From NCBI GenBank assembly GCA_009695305.1, contig SIBG01000008.1:1-64000 (forward strand): a stretch of DNA of 64,000 bases. Direction: 5' to 3'. Of this stretch, positions 31,898-41,146 are shown piece by piece (position 1 is the stretch's first letter; every line of letters begins with the position of its first letter). The DNA comes from Opitutus sp. (GTDB lineage: Bacteria; Verrucomicrobiota; Verrucomicrobiia; Opitutales; Opitutaceae). The translations under genes and the position numbers were made by a program. The notes under the pieces are model-generated. The model had not been told where the DNA came from. It saw only the letters and a program-made list of their open reading frames with translations, and searched no databases.

Positions 31898-31919
31898 GGT
31901 CGGTAGGTCTGAGGGCGGG

Positions 31920-33011
31920 CTAGTTTTTTCCGTTGGTGGTGAAAGTGAAATCCGGCCGGATGAAATTGGCAAACTCGGAACGCAGTCGCACGGCGCGGAG
32001 CAAATCGCGCAGCCCCGGTTCGAATTCACCCTTCTGCGCGTGCTGAAGATGGCCGGGTTGCGCCTCGATGAAGAGCCGGTCGATGACCGAGCGGTTCGCG
32101 TCGGGGAACACCCCGAGGTCCACCCCGAGCCGGATGAGCGAAAGGAGGTTCATCGCCTCGCTGGAGGTCAGCAGGTGGCTGTTTTGGAGGATGCCGTAGG
32201 CGCGGCCGATCTTGTCAAACAGTTTGCCGGCATCGGCTTCGAGCAGTTTTTCACGGGCGTTGAGCTCGTGCTCGATGATCGAGTTGAGCACGCTGCCGAG
32301 ACGCTTGATGATTTCCTCCTCGGACTCGCCGAGCGTGGTCTGGTTGGAAATCTGAAAGATGCTGCCGCTCGCGTCGGAGCCTTCGCCAAAGAGGCCGCGG
32401 ACGACCATGCCGAGCTGGTTCACGGCGCGGACCACTTTTTCCATCTGGTTCGAGATGACGAGGGCCGGCAGGTGCATCATCGCGGAGGCGCGCATCGCCG
32501 TGCCGAGGTTCGTCGGGCACGCGGTGAGATAGCCGAGCGCCGGCGTAAAGGCAAAGTCGAGGTGCTCCTCGAGGGCGCTGTCGAGTTCGTTGATCGCGTT
32601 CCACGCTTTCTTGAGCTGGAACCCGGACCGCAGCACCTGGATGCGCAGGTGATCCTCCTCGTTCAGCATGACGGAGATCGTCTGGTCCTTGCTGACAATG
32701 ACGCCCGCGCCGCTTTTCGCGCCGATGAGCTCGCGGCTGATGAGGTGGCGCTCGACGAGGATTTGTTTTTCGAGCTCGGTGAGCTCGCCGATGGTGATGT
32801 TGAGGCTGCGCTTCATCGGCGCGGTCGCGGTGACGGCGAGCCGGCAGGTGTCGAGAATCTCATCGCGCTGCGCGGGTTTCGCCCAGCCGGGAAAGGGATT
32901 GCCGGCGAGGTTCCGCGCGAGGCGGATGCGCGTCATCAGGACAATCGCCGTCTTGCTGCTCGCGGAGTCGGTCAGCTCGGACGGGGAGCCAATGAGTGAG
33001 GCGATGGTCAT
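31920..33011 (-). CDS. mcsB: Protein-arginine kinase McsB (ATP:guanido phosphotransferase)
   Basis: 'TAIVLMTRIRLARNLAGNPFPGWA', 'MLNEEDHLRIQVLRSGFQL', 'FAFTPALGYLTACPTNLGTAMRASAMMHLPAL'. Confidence 0.95.
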   Translation of the reverse strand: MTIASLIGSPSELTDSASSKTAIVLMTRIRLARNLAGNPFPGWAKPAQRDEILDTCRLAVTATAPMKRSLNITIGELTELEKQILVERHLISRELIGAKSGAGVIVSKDQTISVMLNEEDHLRIQVLRSGFQLKKAWNAINELDSALEEHLDFAFTPALGYLTACPTNLGTAMRASAMMHLPALVISNQMEKVVRAVNQLGMVVRGLFGEGSDASGSIFQISNQTTLGESEEEIIKRLGSVLNSIIEHELNAREKLLEADAGKLFDKIGRAYGILQNSHLLTSSEAMNLLSLIRLGVDLGVFPDANRSVIDRLFIEAQPGHLQHAQKGEFEPGLRDLLRAVRLRSEFANFIRPDFTFTTNGKN

Positions 33012-33015
33012 GGGC

Positions 33016-33531
33016 TCAGCGTGAAAGTTGCTTCGGACTCGGCGCCACGGTCTGTTTGACTTGGCTGATTTCATCGCGGGCGCGGGCGGCATCTTCGTAG
33101 CGCTCGGCCTTGATGGCCTCGGTCAGGTCGAGCTCGAGCTTGGTCAGCCGGTCGTAGAGGGATTTGCGCTCGAGGGCGCGGGACGGGATCTTGCCGGTGT
33201 GGGTCGTGCCCTTGTGCATATTGTCGAGCATCGGCTCGACGAGTCCTTTGAAGGCCTGATAGCACGCGGGGCAACCGAAGCGGCCGTGCTTCTTAAAATC
33301 GTTCTGCGAAAACCCGCACTGCTCGCACCGCACGCCGGCGACGGACGGGTCGGGATTGAGCGAGGCTTTGAGCAACAGATCCGCCAGTGAAAACCCGCTC
33401 GGATCCGTCACGCCCTTGGCCTGCGCGCACGCCTCGCACAGGTCCACCTTGTGAACTTTATTGTTCACAATCTGAGTGAGATGCACCGTCGCGGGCTTGG
33501 AGCAAAGGTCGCATTTGAGCGGATTGGCCAT
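33016..33531 (-). CDS. mcsA: McsA-like zinc-binding UVR-domain protein
   Basis: 'CDLCSKPATVHLTQIV...KVDLCEACAQAKG', 'CEQCGFSQNDFKKHGRFGCPACYQAF', UVR motif 'LTEAIKAERYEDAARARDEI'. Confidence 0.92.
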   Translation of the reverse strand: MANPLKCDLCSKPATVHLTQIVNNKVHKVDLCEACAQAKGVTDPSGFSLADLLLKASLNPDPSVAGVRCEQCGFSQNDFKKHGRFGCPACYQAFKGLVEPMLDNMHKGTTHTGKIPSRALERKSLYDRLTKLELDLTEAIKAERYEDAARARDEISQVKQTVAPSPKQLSR

Positions 33532-33691
33532 GAAAGTGATTGGGTTCTTCTGCACGCACCATGCCAGAGAAGCGTGCGCTGGCAAGTGTGCGCGCGCAGT
33601 CAATCGCCGTGCGCCGTGGCGTCACGCCATCGGGCGTCAACGGTGTAATCGTGACACGCGGCGAAAACTTAAGCGCGGCCGCGTGGCGCGC

Positions 33692-34558
33692 TCAAATCTT
33701 CGTGCCCTCGACCAGCACTCGCCGCCGGAACGACGCCAGCACTTGCTGCGTAATCGGGCCGGGCTTGCCACTGCCAATCACCCGACCATCGAGCTTGACG
33801 ACCGGGATCACCTCCGCGCCCGAGCCGGTGAGAAAACACTCGTCGGCACACCAGATGTCATAACGTGTCATATCCGTCTCGCGGAGCGGCAATTTGAGCT
33901 CCTTGGCGATGTCGATGACGGTGCCGCGCGTGATGCCCCGGAGGGCGCCTTGCGAGGCGGAAGGCGTGATGATCTCGCCTTTGTGGACAATGAAGACGTT
34001 GTCCGCCGTGCATTCGGCGACGTAGCCCTGATCGTTGAGCATGATCGCCTCCAGCGCGCCAAACTGCTTCGCCTCGATCTTGCCGAGGATGTTGTTCAGG
34101 TAGTTCAGCGACTTGATCGTCGGCGGCAGGGCGGCGGGACCGATCCGGCGCGTCGGCACCGTGACGATCGCGAGGCCGTTGTCGTAGTGCTCCTGCGGGT
34201 AGAGCGTGATCTTGCTCGCGATGATGAACATCGACGGCTTCGGGCACAGCCACGGCGAGAGCCCGAGATCGCCCACGCCGCGGGTGACCACGAGCCGGAG
34301 GTAGGCATCGGTCAGGCCGTTTTGGCGGCACGTCTCACACGTCGCCCAGCTGAGTTGTTCGCGCGTCAGCGGGAGGGTCAGCAGGATCGCCTTCGCCGAG
34401 TATTCGAGCCGCTCGAGATGCTCCTCCAGCCGGAAAATATTTCCGCCGTAAAGCCGGATGCCCTCAAACACGCCATCGCCATACAGCAGGCCGTGGTCAA
34501 ACACGGACACTTTGGCGTCGGCCTCGTCGACGAACTTGCCATCGAGATAAATCTTCAT
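33692..34558 (-). CDS. ilvE: Branched-chain amino acid aminotransferase
   Basis: 'VSVFDHGLLYGDGVFEGIRLYGG', 'TIKSLNYLNNILGKIEA', 'IMLNDQGYVAECTADNVFIV', 'GITRGTVI'. Confidence 0.93.
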   Translation of the reverse strand: MKIYLDGKFVDEADAKVSVFDHGLLYGDGVFEGIRLYGGNIFRLEEHLERLEYSAKAILLTLPLTREQLSWATCETCRQNGLTDAYLRLVVTRGVGDLGLSPWLCPKPSMFIIASKITLYPQEHYDNGLAIVTVPTRRIGPAALPPTIKSLNYLNNILGKIEAKQFGALEAIMLNDQGYVAECTADNVFIVHKGEIITPSASQGALRGITRGTVIDIAKELKLPLRETDMTRYDIWCADECFLTGSGAEVIPVVKLDGRVIGSGKPGPITQQVLASFRRRVLVEGTKI

Positions 34559-34685
34559 CGTGCCAGACTAGCGGCGCGGAAAAAGTTTTGTCCAGCCCCG
34601 CGCGGGGAAATTCTGCTTGTGCTCGCGTTTTTTCAACGAAACTGTCGGCCCGCTTAAGCGTCTTTCTGCCATACCTCCCTTTTCC

Positions 34686-35459
34686 ATGCATCCAACACCC
34701 CGCCAGTCCACCGCCGGTTTCACCCTCATCGAGCTGCTGACCGTTATCGCCATTATCGGCATTCTGGCGGCGATCTTCATCCCGACGATCGGCTCCGCCC
34801 TCGACAAGGCCAAGCGCGCCGTCGACGGCGCCAACCTCCGCGAAATCGTCAAGGCCGCCATGATTTACGCCCAGGACAACTCGGACAAACTGCCCGACCC
34901 GCAGAATATCACCGCCCAAACCCTGAACGCCAACTCCCGCGCGCTCCTCTGGCCCGGCATCATCGCGCGCAACGGCATCCTGACCGACCCCAAGGTCTAT
35001 TATTCCAAGCTCGATCCGTTCTTCAGCGGCACCTACCCGATTTCGATCATCTTATCCACCTTGGCGGCCAACGCCGCCAAGAACCAGCTCGACCAGACGT
35101 TTCTCCGAGAATCCCCCAGCTACGAGTTTGTCGGCGGCCTCAAAACGAGCGATCCCTCCACCACTCCCGTCGCCTACACCCGCGGCCTCCAGGCGAACAC
35201 CGGCAACTGGAGCATCAACAGCGGTGTCTACAAGGACATCGGCGGGTTCGTCGGTTTTCTCGGTGGCAACGTGGAATTCTACAGCAGCGCCGCCACCCCC
35301 GCCGCCATCTTTACGTCGAACAATTCGGGCCGGAAGATCCAGAACATCCAGCAGGCGATCCCGACCACCGCCCGACTATACGGCGTGCCGCCGAACGGCC
35401 CGGGTGCCGGCACGATTCTCGGCAGCGCCAACGGCACCCTCGCCCAGCGCGGCCCCTGA
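34686..35459 (+). CDS. Type II secretion/prepilin-like pseudopilin
   Basis: 'GFTLIELLTVIAIIGILAAIFIPTI' prepilin N-methylation motif. Confidence 0.9.
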   Translation: MHPTPRQSTAGFTLIELLTVIAIIGILAAIFIPTIGSALDKAKRAVDGANLREIVKAAMIYAQDNSDKLPDPQNITAQTLNANSRALLWPGIIARNGILTDPKVYYSKLDPFFSGTYPISIILSTLAANAAKNQLDQTFLRESPSYEFVGGLKTSDPSTTPVAYTRGLQANTGNWSINSGVYKDIGGFVGFLGGNVEFYSSAATPAAIFTSNNSGRKIQNIQQAIPTTARLYGVPPNGPGAGTILGSANGTLAQRGP

Positions 35460-35497
35460 GCCCTCGCTTCGCCGCGCTCGCTATCTCCCCACTTCCG

Positions 35498-35527
35498 CCC
35501 GGCCGCTCGCGCGGTCGGGTTTTTTAT
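35498..35527 (+). terminator. Rho-independent terminator after pseudopilin
   Basis: CCCGGCCG-CTCGCG-CGGTCGGG-TTTTTTATTT. Confidence 0.75.
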
Positions 35528-35577
35528 TTCCCGCTTCCCCCGCCGCGCCGCGCCCGCCACTCTGGCCGTTCCGTTCC

Positions 35578-37308
35578 ATGAACACCGCGCCCGCCGCCTC
35601 CCTCACCTACATTGTCGGCCACCGCAACCCCGACGCCGACGCGATCTGCTCCGCCATCGCCTACGCCGCCTACAAGGAGGCCCGGGGCGAATCCGGCTAC
35701 CTCGCCGCCCGCTGCGGCAACTCCAACGCCCGCATCGACACCATCCTCGCCCGCTTTCGCCAGCCCCTGCCGCATTACCTGAGCGACGTCTCCCCCCGCG
35801 TCCGCGACCTGATGGCGACCGACGTGATCTCCGTTTCGGAAAACGCCACCTGCGCCGAAGCCCTCGAACTCATCGACCGCCACCACGTCCGCGTGCTGCC
35901 CGTCACCTCCGCGCGGCGCGGCCTCGTCGGCGTCGTTTCGCTGTCGGCGCTCGGCGGGGTGTTCATCCCGCGCGTGAGTGAACCACGGGCGATGCGGCAG
36001 GTGAACACCTCCCTCGCGCACATCACGCGCGCGCTCCACGCCCGCGCGCTCCACCTCGTCGGCGAGAAAAAAATCGAAGAGCTGTTCGTCCGCCTCGGCA
36101 CGATGGACATCCGCTCCTTCTGGAGCATCTCCGTCCGCGAGAAAATTTCGGCGGAGCAATCGCTCATCATCGTTGGCGACCGGCGCGATATCCAGCACCG
36201 CGCCATCGAGCTCGGCATCCGCGCCCTCGTCATCACCAGCAACCTCGCCGTGGACGATGAAACTGTCGCCCTCGCCAAAGCCAAGGGCGTCTCCCTCATC
36301 ATCAGCCCCTACGACTCCGCCACGACCGCGTGGGTCGTCCGCACGGCCTCCACCATCGAGCGCGTCATCGAGCGGGGCGTCGCCACCGTCAGCGCCGATG
36401 CCCGCATCGCCGACGTGCGGAAAAAATTCTCGGCCGGCAACACGCATGCGTTCCCCGTCATCGCTGACGACGGCGCGCTCATCGGTTTTCTCACCAAGAC
36501 CGACGTCCTCAAGCCGCCGCCCACGCGCCTCGTGCTGGTCGATCACAACGAGCTCTCCCAGGCCGTCCCCGGCGCCGATGAAGTCGCCATCACCGAAATC
36601 ATCGACCACCACCGCCTCGGCGCGCTCAACACCGCCCAGCCCATCCTCTTCATCAACGAACCCGTCGGCTCCACCTGCACGATCGTCGCCGACCTCTTCC
36701 GCCGGGAAAATCTCCAGCCCTCACCCGACCTCGCCGGCATCATGATGTCCGGGCTCATCTCCGACACCCTCCACCTGCACGGCCCAACGACCACGAGCAA
36801 GGACGCGATCATCCTCGCCTGGCTCTCCGCCATCGCCGGCGTCGATTCCAAGCAGCTCGCCGATGAAATTTTCAACTCCGGTTCCGTCATCCTCGCCAAT
36901 CCGCCGGAAAAAATTGTCCGCTCCGACCACAAAATCTACGAGGAGGAAGGCATCCGCTTCGCCGTCTCGCAGGTGGAGGAACTCGGTTTCGGCAATTTCT
37001 GGCAGCACGCCAAGCCCATCGCCGCCGCGCTCGCCGAGTTGCGCGACGAGGAGCGCCTCGCGTTTGCCGCGCTGCTCGTCACTGACATCAACACGCAAAA
37101 CTCCCTCCTCCTCGTGAAAGGCGACGCCGACTTCATCCGCCGCATCTCCTACCCGCACGTCGAGCAGGACGAGATTTTTGACCTCCCCGGCATCGTGAGC
37201 CGCAAGAAGCAACTCATCCCCTACCTCGCGAGCCTGCTGAAAGAAATGTCCGCCGAGGGCGCGCTGCCCACCCCCCGTTCCACCGCGCCATTCAAAAAGA
37301 AAAAGTAG
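35578..37308 (+). CDS. CBS-domain manganese-dependent inorganic pyrophosphatase (DHH/DHHA2)
   Basis: 'YIVGHRNPDADAICSAIAYAAYK', CBS segments, 'LVDHNELSQAV', 'EIIDHHRLG', 'GSTCTIVADLF'. Confidence 0.92.
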   Translation: MNTAPAASLTYIVGHRNPDADAICSAIAYAAYKEARGESGYLAARCGNSNARIDTILARFRQPLPHYLSDVSPRVRDLMATDVISVSENATCAEALELIDRHHVRVLPVTSARRGLVGVVSLSALGGVFIPRVSEPRAMRQVNTSLAHITRALHARALHLVGEKKIEELFVRLGTMDIRSFWSISVREKISAEQSLIIVGDRRDIQHRAIELGIRALVITSNLAVDDETVALAKAKGVSLIISPYDSATTAWVVRTASTIERVIERGVATVSADARIADVRKKFSAGNTHAFPVIADDGALIGFLTKTDVLKPPPTRLVLVDHNELSQAVPGADEVAITEIIDHHRLGALNTAQPILFINEPVGSTCTIVADLFRRENLQPSPDLAGIMMSGLISDTLHLHGPTTTSKDAIILAWLSAIAGVDSKQLADEIFNSGSVILANPPEKIVRSDHKIYEEEGIRFAVSQVEELGFGNFWQHAKPIAAALAELRDEERLAFAALLVTDINTQNSLLLVKGDADFIRRISYPHVEQDEIFDLPGIVSRKKQLIPYLASLLKEMSAEGALPTPRSTAPFKKKK

Positions 37309-37367
37309 GGCGCGCGATCCCTGACGCACCGCTTACTTTGTCCGTCATTCGGCGCGGTGCACTCGAC

Positions 37368-38765
37368 TCAGACGTGGATCGCCTCGCCCGTTGTCGCCGC
37401 CGCCGCCTCCATCACGGCTTCGCTCAGGGTCGGATGGGCGTGAATCGTGTGGTGGATGTCCGCCACCGTCAGCTCCGCTTCGATCGCGAGTCCATACTCG
37501 GCGATCAGCTCGGTCGCTTCCGCTCCGATGATGTGCGCGCCCAGAAGCTCGCCCGTCTTCGCGTCGCTGAGCACCTTCACAAAACCCTCGCTCTCGGCCG
37601 ACGCCACCGCCTTGCCCGAGGCCGTGAACGGAAATTTCCCAATTTTGTAATTTAGCTTTTTCTCCTTCGCCGCCTTTTCCGTGAGCCCGGTGCTCGCGAC
37701 CTGCGGCTGGCAGTAAGTGCAGCCCGGGAAATTTTTCACGCGCTTGGCCTTGCCGTGCCCGAACATCCCCTGCACCGCGTTGATCGCCTCATAGGTCGCC
37801 ACATGCGCGAGCCACGGAGGTCCGATGATGTCGCCCGCACCATAGATACCCTTCACGCTGCTCTGGTAATCGTCGCCAACCTTCAGGTAGTTGCGGTCGA
37901 GTTCCAACTTCACACCCGGGGCGAGCAGGCCTTCAAGATTGGCCACCACGCCGATGGCCGACAAGAGCACCTCGGACTCAACCTCGGTCTTCTGGTCGCC
38001 CGCCACGAGATCGACCTTCACCGAATTCTGGCCGAGGCGGAAATTCTCGCACTTCGTCCCCACGTGCATCGCGATGCCTTGCTTCTCGAACGATCGGCTC
38101 AGCGTCCTCGCCACCTCCTCATCCTCCACCGGCAGGATTTGCGGTAGCACCTCAACCAACGTCACCTTCGAACCGAGCGCGTTGTAGAAATAGGCAAACT
38201 CCACGCCGATCGCGCCCGCGCCGACGATCACGATCGACTTCGGCAGCGTCTTCGCCGCGAGCGCCTCGCGCGAGGTCATCACGCGCACGCCATCGCATTC
38301 GAGATCCGGGATCCGCCGCATCTTGCAGCCGGTCGCGATCAGGATGTTTTTCGTTTTGAAAAACTTCCCCTTATGCTCGCCCGCCGTAACCGAGACCATG
38401 CCCGGCGCGCTCACCTGCCCGCGGCCGACAAAGTAATCGACCTTGTTTTTCTTGAACAAAAACTCGATGCCCTTCGCCATCTGCCCCGCCACCGTGCGCG
38501 AGCGCTCCATTACCTTTGCGAAGTCGAAACTCACCTCCTTTGCGCTCAGTCCGTAAATCTCCGCCTTCTTCATTTTTTGGTAGAGCTCCGCGCTCTTCAG
38601 CAACGCCTTTGTCGGGATGCAGCCCCAGTTCAGGCACGTGCCGCCCGCTCGTTCTAGCTCGATGCACGCCACTTTTTTCCCGAGTTGCCCCGCGCGGATC
38701 GCTCCCGCATAGCCCGCCGGTCCGCCGCCAATGACGATGAGATCGTATTCCGTAGTTTCAGCCAT
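37368..38765 (-). CDS. lpdA: Dihydrolipoyl dehydrogenase
   Basis: 'YDLIVIGGGPAGYAGAIRAGQLGKKVACIE...GGTCLNWGCIPTKALL', 'GIYGAGDI', 'HAHPTLSEA'. Confidence 0.95.
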   Translation of the reverse strand: MAETTEYDLIVIGGGPAGYAGAIRAGQLGKKVACIELERAGGTCLNWGCIPTKALLKSAELYQKMKKAEIYGLSAKEVSFDFAKVMERSRTVAGQMAKGIEFLFKKNKVDYFVGRGQVSAPGMVSVTAGEHKGKFFKTKNILIATGCKMRRIPDLECDGVRVMTSREALAAKTLPKSIVIVGAGAIGVEFAYFYNALGSKVTLVEVLPQILPVEDEEVARTLSRSFEKQGIAMHVGTKCENFRLGQNSVKVDLVAGDQKTEVESEVLLSAIGVVANLEGLLAPGVKLELDRNYLKVGDDYQSSVKGIYGAGDIIGPPWLAHVATYEAINAVQGMFGHGKAKRVKNFPGCTYCQPQVASTGLTEKAAKEKKLNYKIGKFPFTASGKAVASAESEGFVKVLSDAKTGELLGAHIIGAEATELIAEYGLAIEAELTVADIHHTIHAHPTLSEAVMEAAAATTGEAIHV

Positions 38766-38807
38766 GCTCCCACCGTCGTCACGCTGCGAAAACCCGTCAA
38801 ACGGAAA

Positions 38808-39236
38808 CTAAATGTCGATCACGTCCTCCATCTTTTTCTTCACCGGCTTGACCTGCGGGTTGGGCGGACGCGGTCCCCGCATCAAGCCGCTCATCACCAG
38901 GTTGGTCACACTCACCACCAGTGCCCCCCAGAGCGCGGGCCAGAAACCCGCCACATGAAACCCGTCCACCAATCGCCCGACAAAGAGAAATAACAAGGCA
39001 TTGATCACCAGCACCCCGAGCCCCAGTGTCAGCACAATGAATGGCAGCGTAAACAGCACCAGCAGCGGCTTCAGGATCGCATTGCAAAAACTCAGCAGCA
39101 ACACGACCGCGAGCAACGCCGCGCCGCTGTCACAGGCGATGCCCTGCACGAGCTGCGTCGCGAGCGTCACGCCCACCGCCAGCACCAGCCAGCGGACGAG
39201 CAACTGAACAAACGGTGAATTCATTTCCGCCGACAC
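38808..39236 (-). CDS. Phage-holin-family (4-TM) small membrane protein
   Basis: Four TM segments, 'FCNAILKPLLVLFTLPFIVLTLGLGVLVINALLFLFVGRLVDGFHV'. Confidence 0.8.
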   Translation of the reverse strand: MSAEMNSPFVQLLVRWLVLAVGVTLATQLVQGIACDSGAALLAVVLLLSFCNAILKPLLVLFTLPFIVLTLGLGVLVINALLFLFVGRLVDGFHVAGFWPALWGALVVSVTNLVMSGLMRGPRPPNPQVKPVKKKMEDVIDI

Positions 39237-39261
39237 TCACGCCCCGCCCTTGCGCCGAGCA

Positions 39262-40356
39262 ATGAAAATCCTCGTCGTCCAGGACTACCTCCGCAGCGGC
39301 GGCACCGAGCGCCAGTCCGTGCTGCTCGCCAACGCGTTGGCCGCCGCCGGTCACACCGCCACCCTCCTCACCTTCCGGCCCGGCGGCGCGCTCACCGAGA
39401 CCGTGGCCAATAACGTCACCTTCCGCGCCCTCCAGTTCCTCGACCTCGGTCTCGATTGGTTCGCCCCCGGCTTGATGCGCGCCGTCCGCACCGCCGCCCC
39501 CGACCTCGTGCTTTGCCTGGGCCGCATGGCCAACTGCTATGCCGGTGGCATCCAGCACGCCTTTCCCACTCTACCCGTCGTCGCGACCATGCGCACCGGC
39601 CAGCCGCTTCCGTGGCTCTTCCGCCGCTCGCTCCGCTCCGCTCGCCACATCGTCGCCAACAGCCATGAGGCTCGGGACAACCTCGTCGCCCAATACGATG
39701 TCGCGGGTGAAAAAATCTCCGTCATCCATAACTCCCTCGTCTTCCCTCCGGCCTCCGCGCTCTGGCGCAACGCCCCTCTCCGCACCCAGCATGGCGCCAC
39801 GACGACCACCACCGTGCTCCTCAACGTCGCGATGTTTCGGCCCGAAAAAAATCAGCGCGAACTGATCGAGATCGTCGCCGGCCTGCCGGCGCCGCTCGAC
39901 TGGCAGCTCTGGCTCGCCGGCGAAGGCTCCGCCCGCGCGGCGTGCGAGCAACTCGTCGCCGAAAAAAATCTTGGCGCGCGGGTGAAGTTCCTCGGCTTTC
40001 GTCGCGACCCGACCCCCCTCTACTGCGCGGCCGACCTCGCCGTCCATGCTTCGTGGAGCGAGGCGCTCTCGAATTTCCTGATCGAGGCGCAGGCGCACGG
40101 ACTCCTCGCGGTCGCCTACGAGGCGCAGGGCATCCGCGAGTGTTTTAAGCCGGGCCGCACCGGCTGGGTCATCCCGCGCCACGACCGCGCTGCCTTTCGC
40201 ACGACCCTCTCGCGCCGCATCAGCGAGCCCGAGATCGCGCACGCCGAGCGCTCGGCTGACGCCCGCCACTACGCCCGCACCACTTTCGATCCCGCCCAGC
40301 AGGTCGCCGCCTACCTCGCGTTGTTTCAAAAACTGACCGGTTCTCCCGCCTCATGA
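39262..40356 (+). CDS. Glycosyltransferase family 4 (GT1-like)
   Basis: 'MKILVVQDYLRSGGTERQSVLLANALAAAGH', 'VALRFLGFRRD..LYCAADLAVHASWSEALSNFLIEAQAHG'-like C-terminal domain. Confidence 0.88.
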   Translation: MKILVVQDYLRSGGTERQSVLLANALAAAGHTATLLTFRPGGALTETVANNVTFRALQFLDLGLDWFAPGLMRAVRTAAPDLVLCLGRMANCYAGGIQHAFPTLPVVATMRTGQPLPWLFRRSLRSARHIVANSHEARDNLVAQYDVAGEKISVIHNSLVFPPASALWRNAPLRTQHGATTTTTVLLNVAMFRPEKNQRELIEIVAGLPAPLDWQLWLAGEGSARAACEQLVAEKNLGARVKFLGFRRDPTPLYCAADLAVHASWSEALSNFLIEAQAHGLLAVAYEAQGIRECFKPGRTGWVIPRHDRAAFRTTLSRRISEPEIAHAERSADARHYARTTFDPAQQVAAYLALFQKLTGSPAS

Positions 40357-41138
40357 CCAACCAGCAGCGCACCGACCTCATCGAGCGGCACCTCCGCGAG
40401 CACAAATACGCCGACTTGCAATCACTCGCCGCGCGCTTCAGCGGCTCCCTCTCCACCGTTCGCCGCGCCCTCGATCAGCTCGAGGTCCGCGGCATCGTCC
40501 GCCGCCATCACGGCGGCGCCTCGCTCATCGAAACCGACGCCTTCGCGCAGGAATACGATTTCATCGCCCGCAATCAGCGCCAGGCCGACGAAAAATTCGC
40601 CATCGCCAGCCTCGTCGCCAGCCAGGTGCGCCCCGGCATGACCGTCATCCTCGACGGCGGCAGCACGACCTACGCCGTCGCCCGGCTGCTCGCCGAGAAG
40701 CGCCTGCAGGTCATCACCAACTCGCTCCCCATCGCCAGCTTCTTCAGCGATATTGGCAACGTCGAAACCATCGTCACCGGCGGCAGCATTTACAGCCGGC
40801 TCGGTTTCCTCGTCGGTCCGCAGTGCGAACAGTCCTTCGATCAGACCCACGCCGACCTCGCGATTCTCGGCGGCACTGGCATCACCGAGAGCGGCGTCTG
40901 GAACCAAAATGTCGTTGTCGGCGCCGTTCAGCGCAAAATGATCGCCGCCGCCGAGCGCACGATCTTCGTCCTCGACCAGTCGAAGTTCGGCCGCAAGGCC
41001 CTCAGCCTCACCGCCCCCTTCGATCCGCGCTTCACGATCGTCACCGACACGCGCCCCGCGCCCGCCGTCGCCCGCGCCATCACCACTGCCGGTGCCAAGC
41101 TCACCCTCGCTGAAAAAAAATCCGCGGCGCGCCCATAA
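40353..41138 (+). CDS. DeoR/GlpR family transcriptional regulator
   Basis: 'RTDLIERHLREHKYADLQSLAARFSGSLSTVRRALDQLEVRGIVRRHHGGA', 'VILDGGSTTYAVARLL'; ATGA overlap with the GT4 gene. Confidence 0.93.
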   Translation: MTNQQRTDLIERHLREHKYADLQSLAARFSGSLSTVRRALDQLEVRGIVRRHHGGASLIETDAFAQEYDFIARNQRQADEKFAIASLVASQVRPGMTVILDGGSTTYAVARLLAEKRLQVITNSLPIASFFSDIGNVETIVTGGSIYSRLGFLVGPQCEQSFDQTHADLAILGGTGITESGVWNQNVVVGAVQRKMIAAAERTIFVLDQSKFGRKALSLTAPFDPRFTIVTDTRPAPAVARAITTAGAKLTLAEKKSAARP

Positions 41139-41146
41139 GCTGAACG

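Noticed and set aside
29273-31906. 877-aa plus-strand ORF opposite clpC
   Set aside because: Shadow ORF: composition is the antisense of a clear ClpC gene. High GC with third-position bias opens the complementary frame.
38808-39236. Prophage, because of the phage-holin-family protein
   Set aside because: No other phage genes nearby. This 4-TM family is common as a chromosomal membrane protein.
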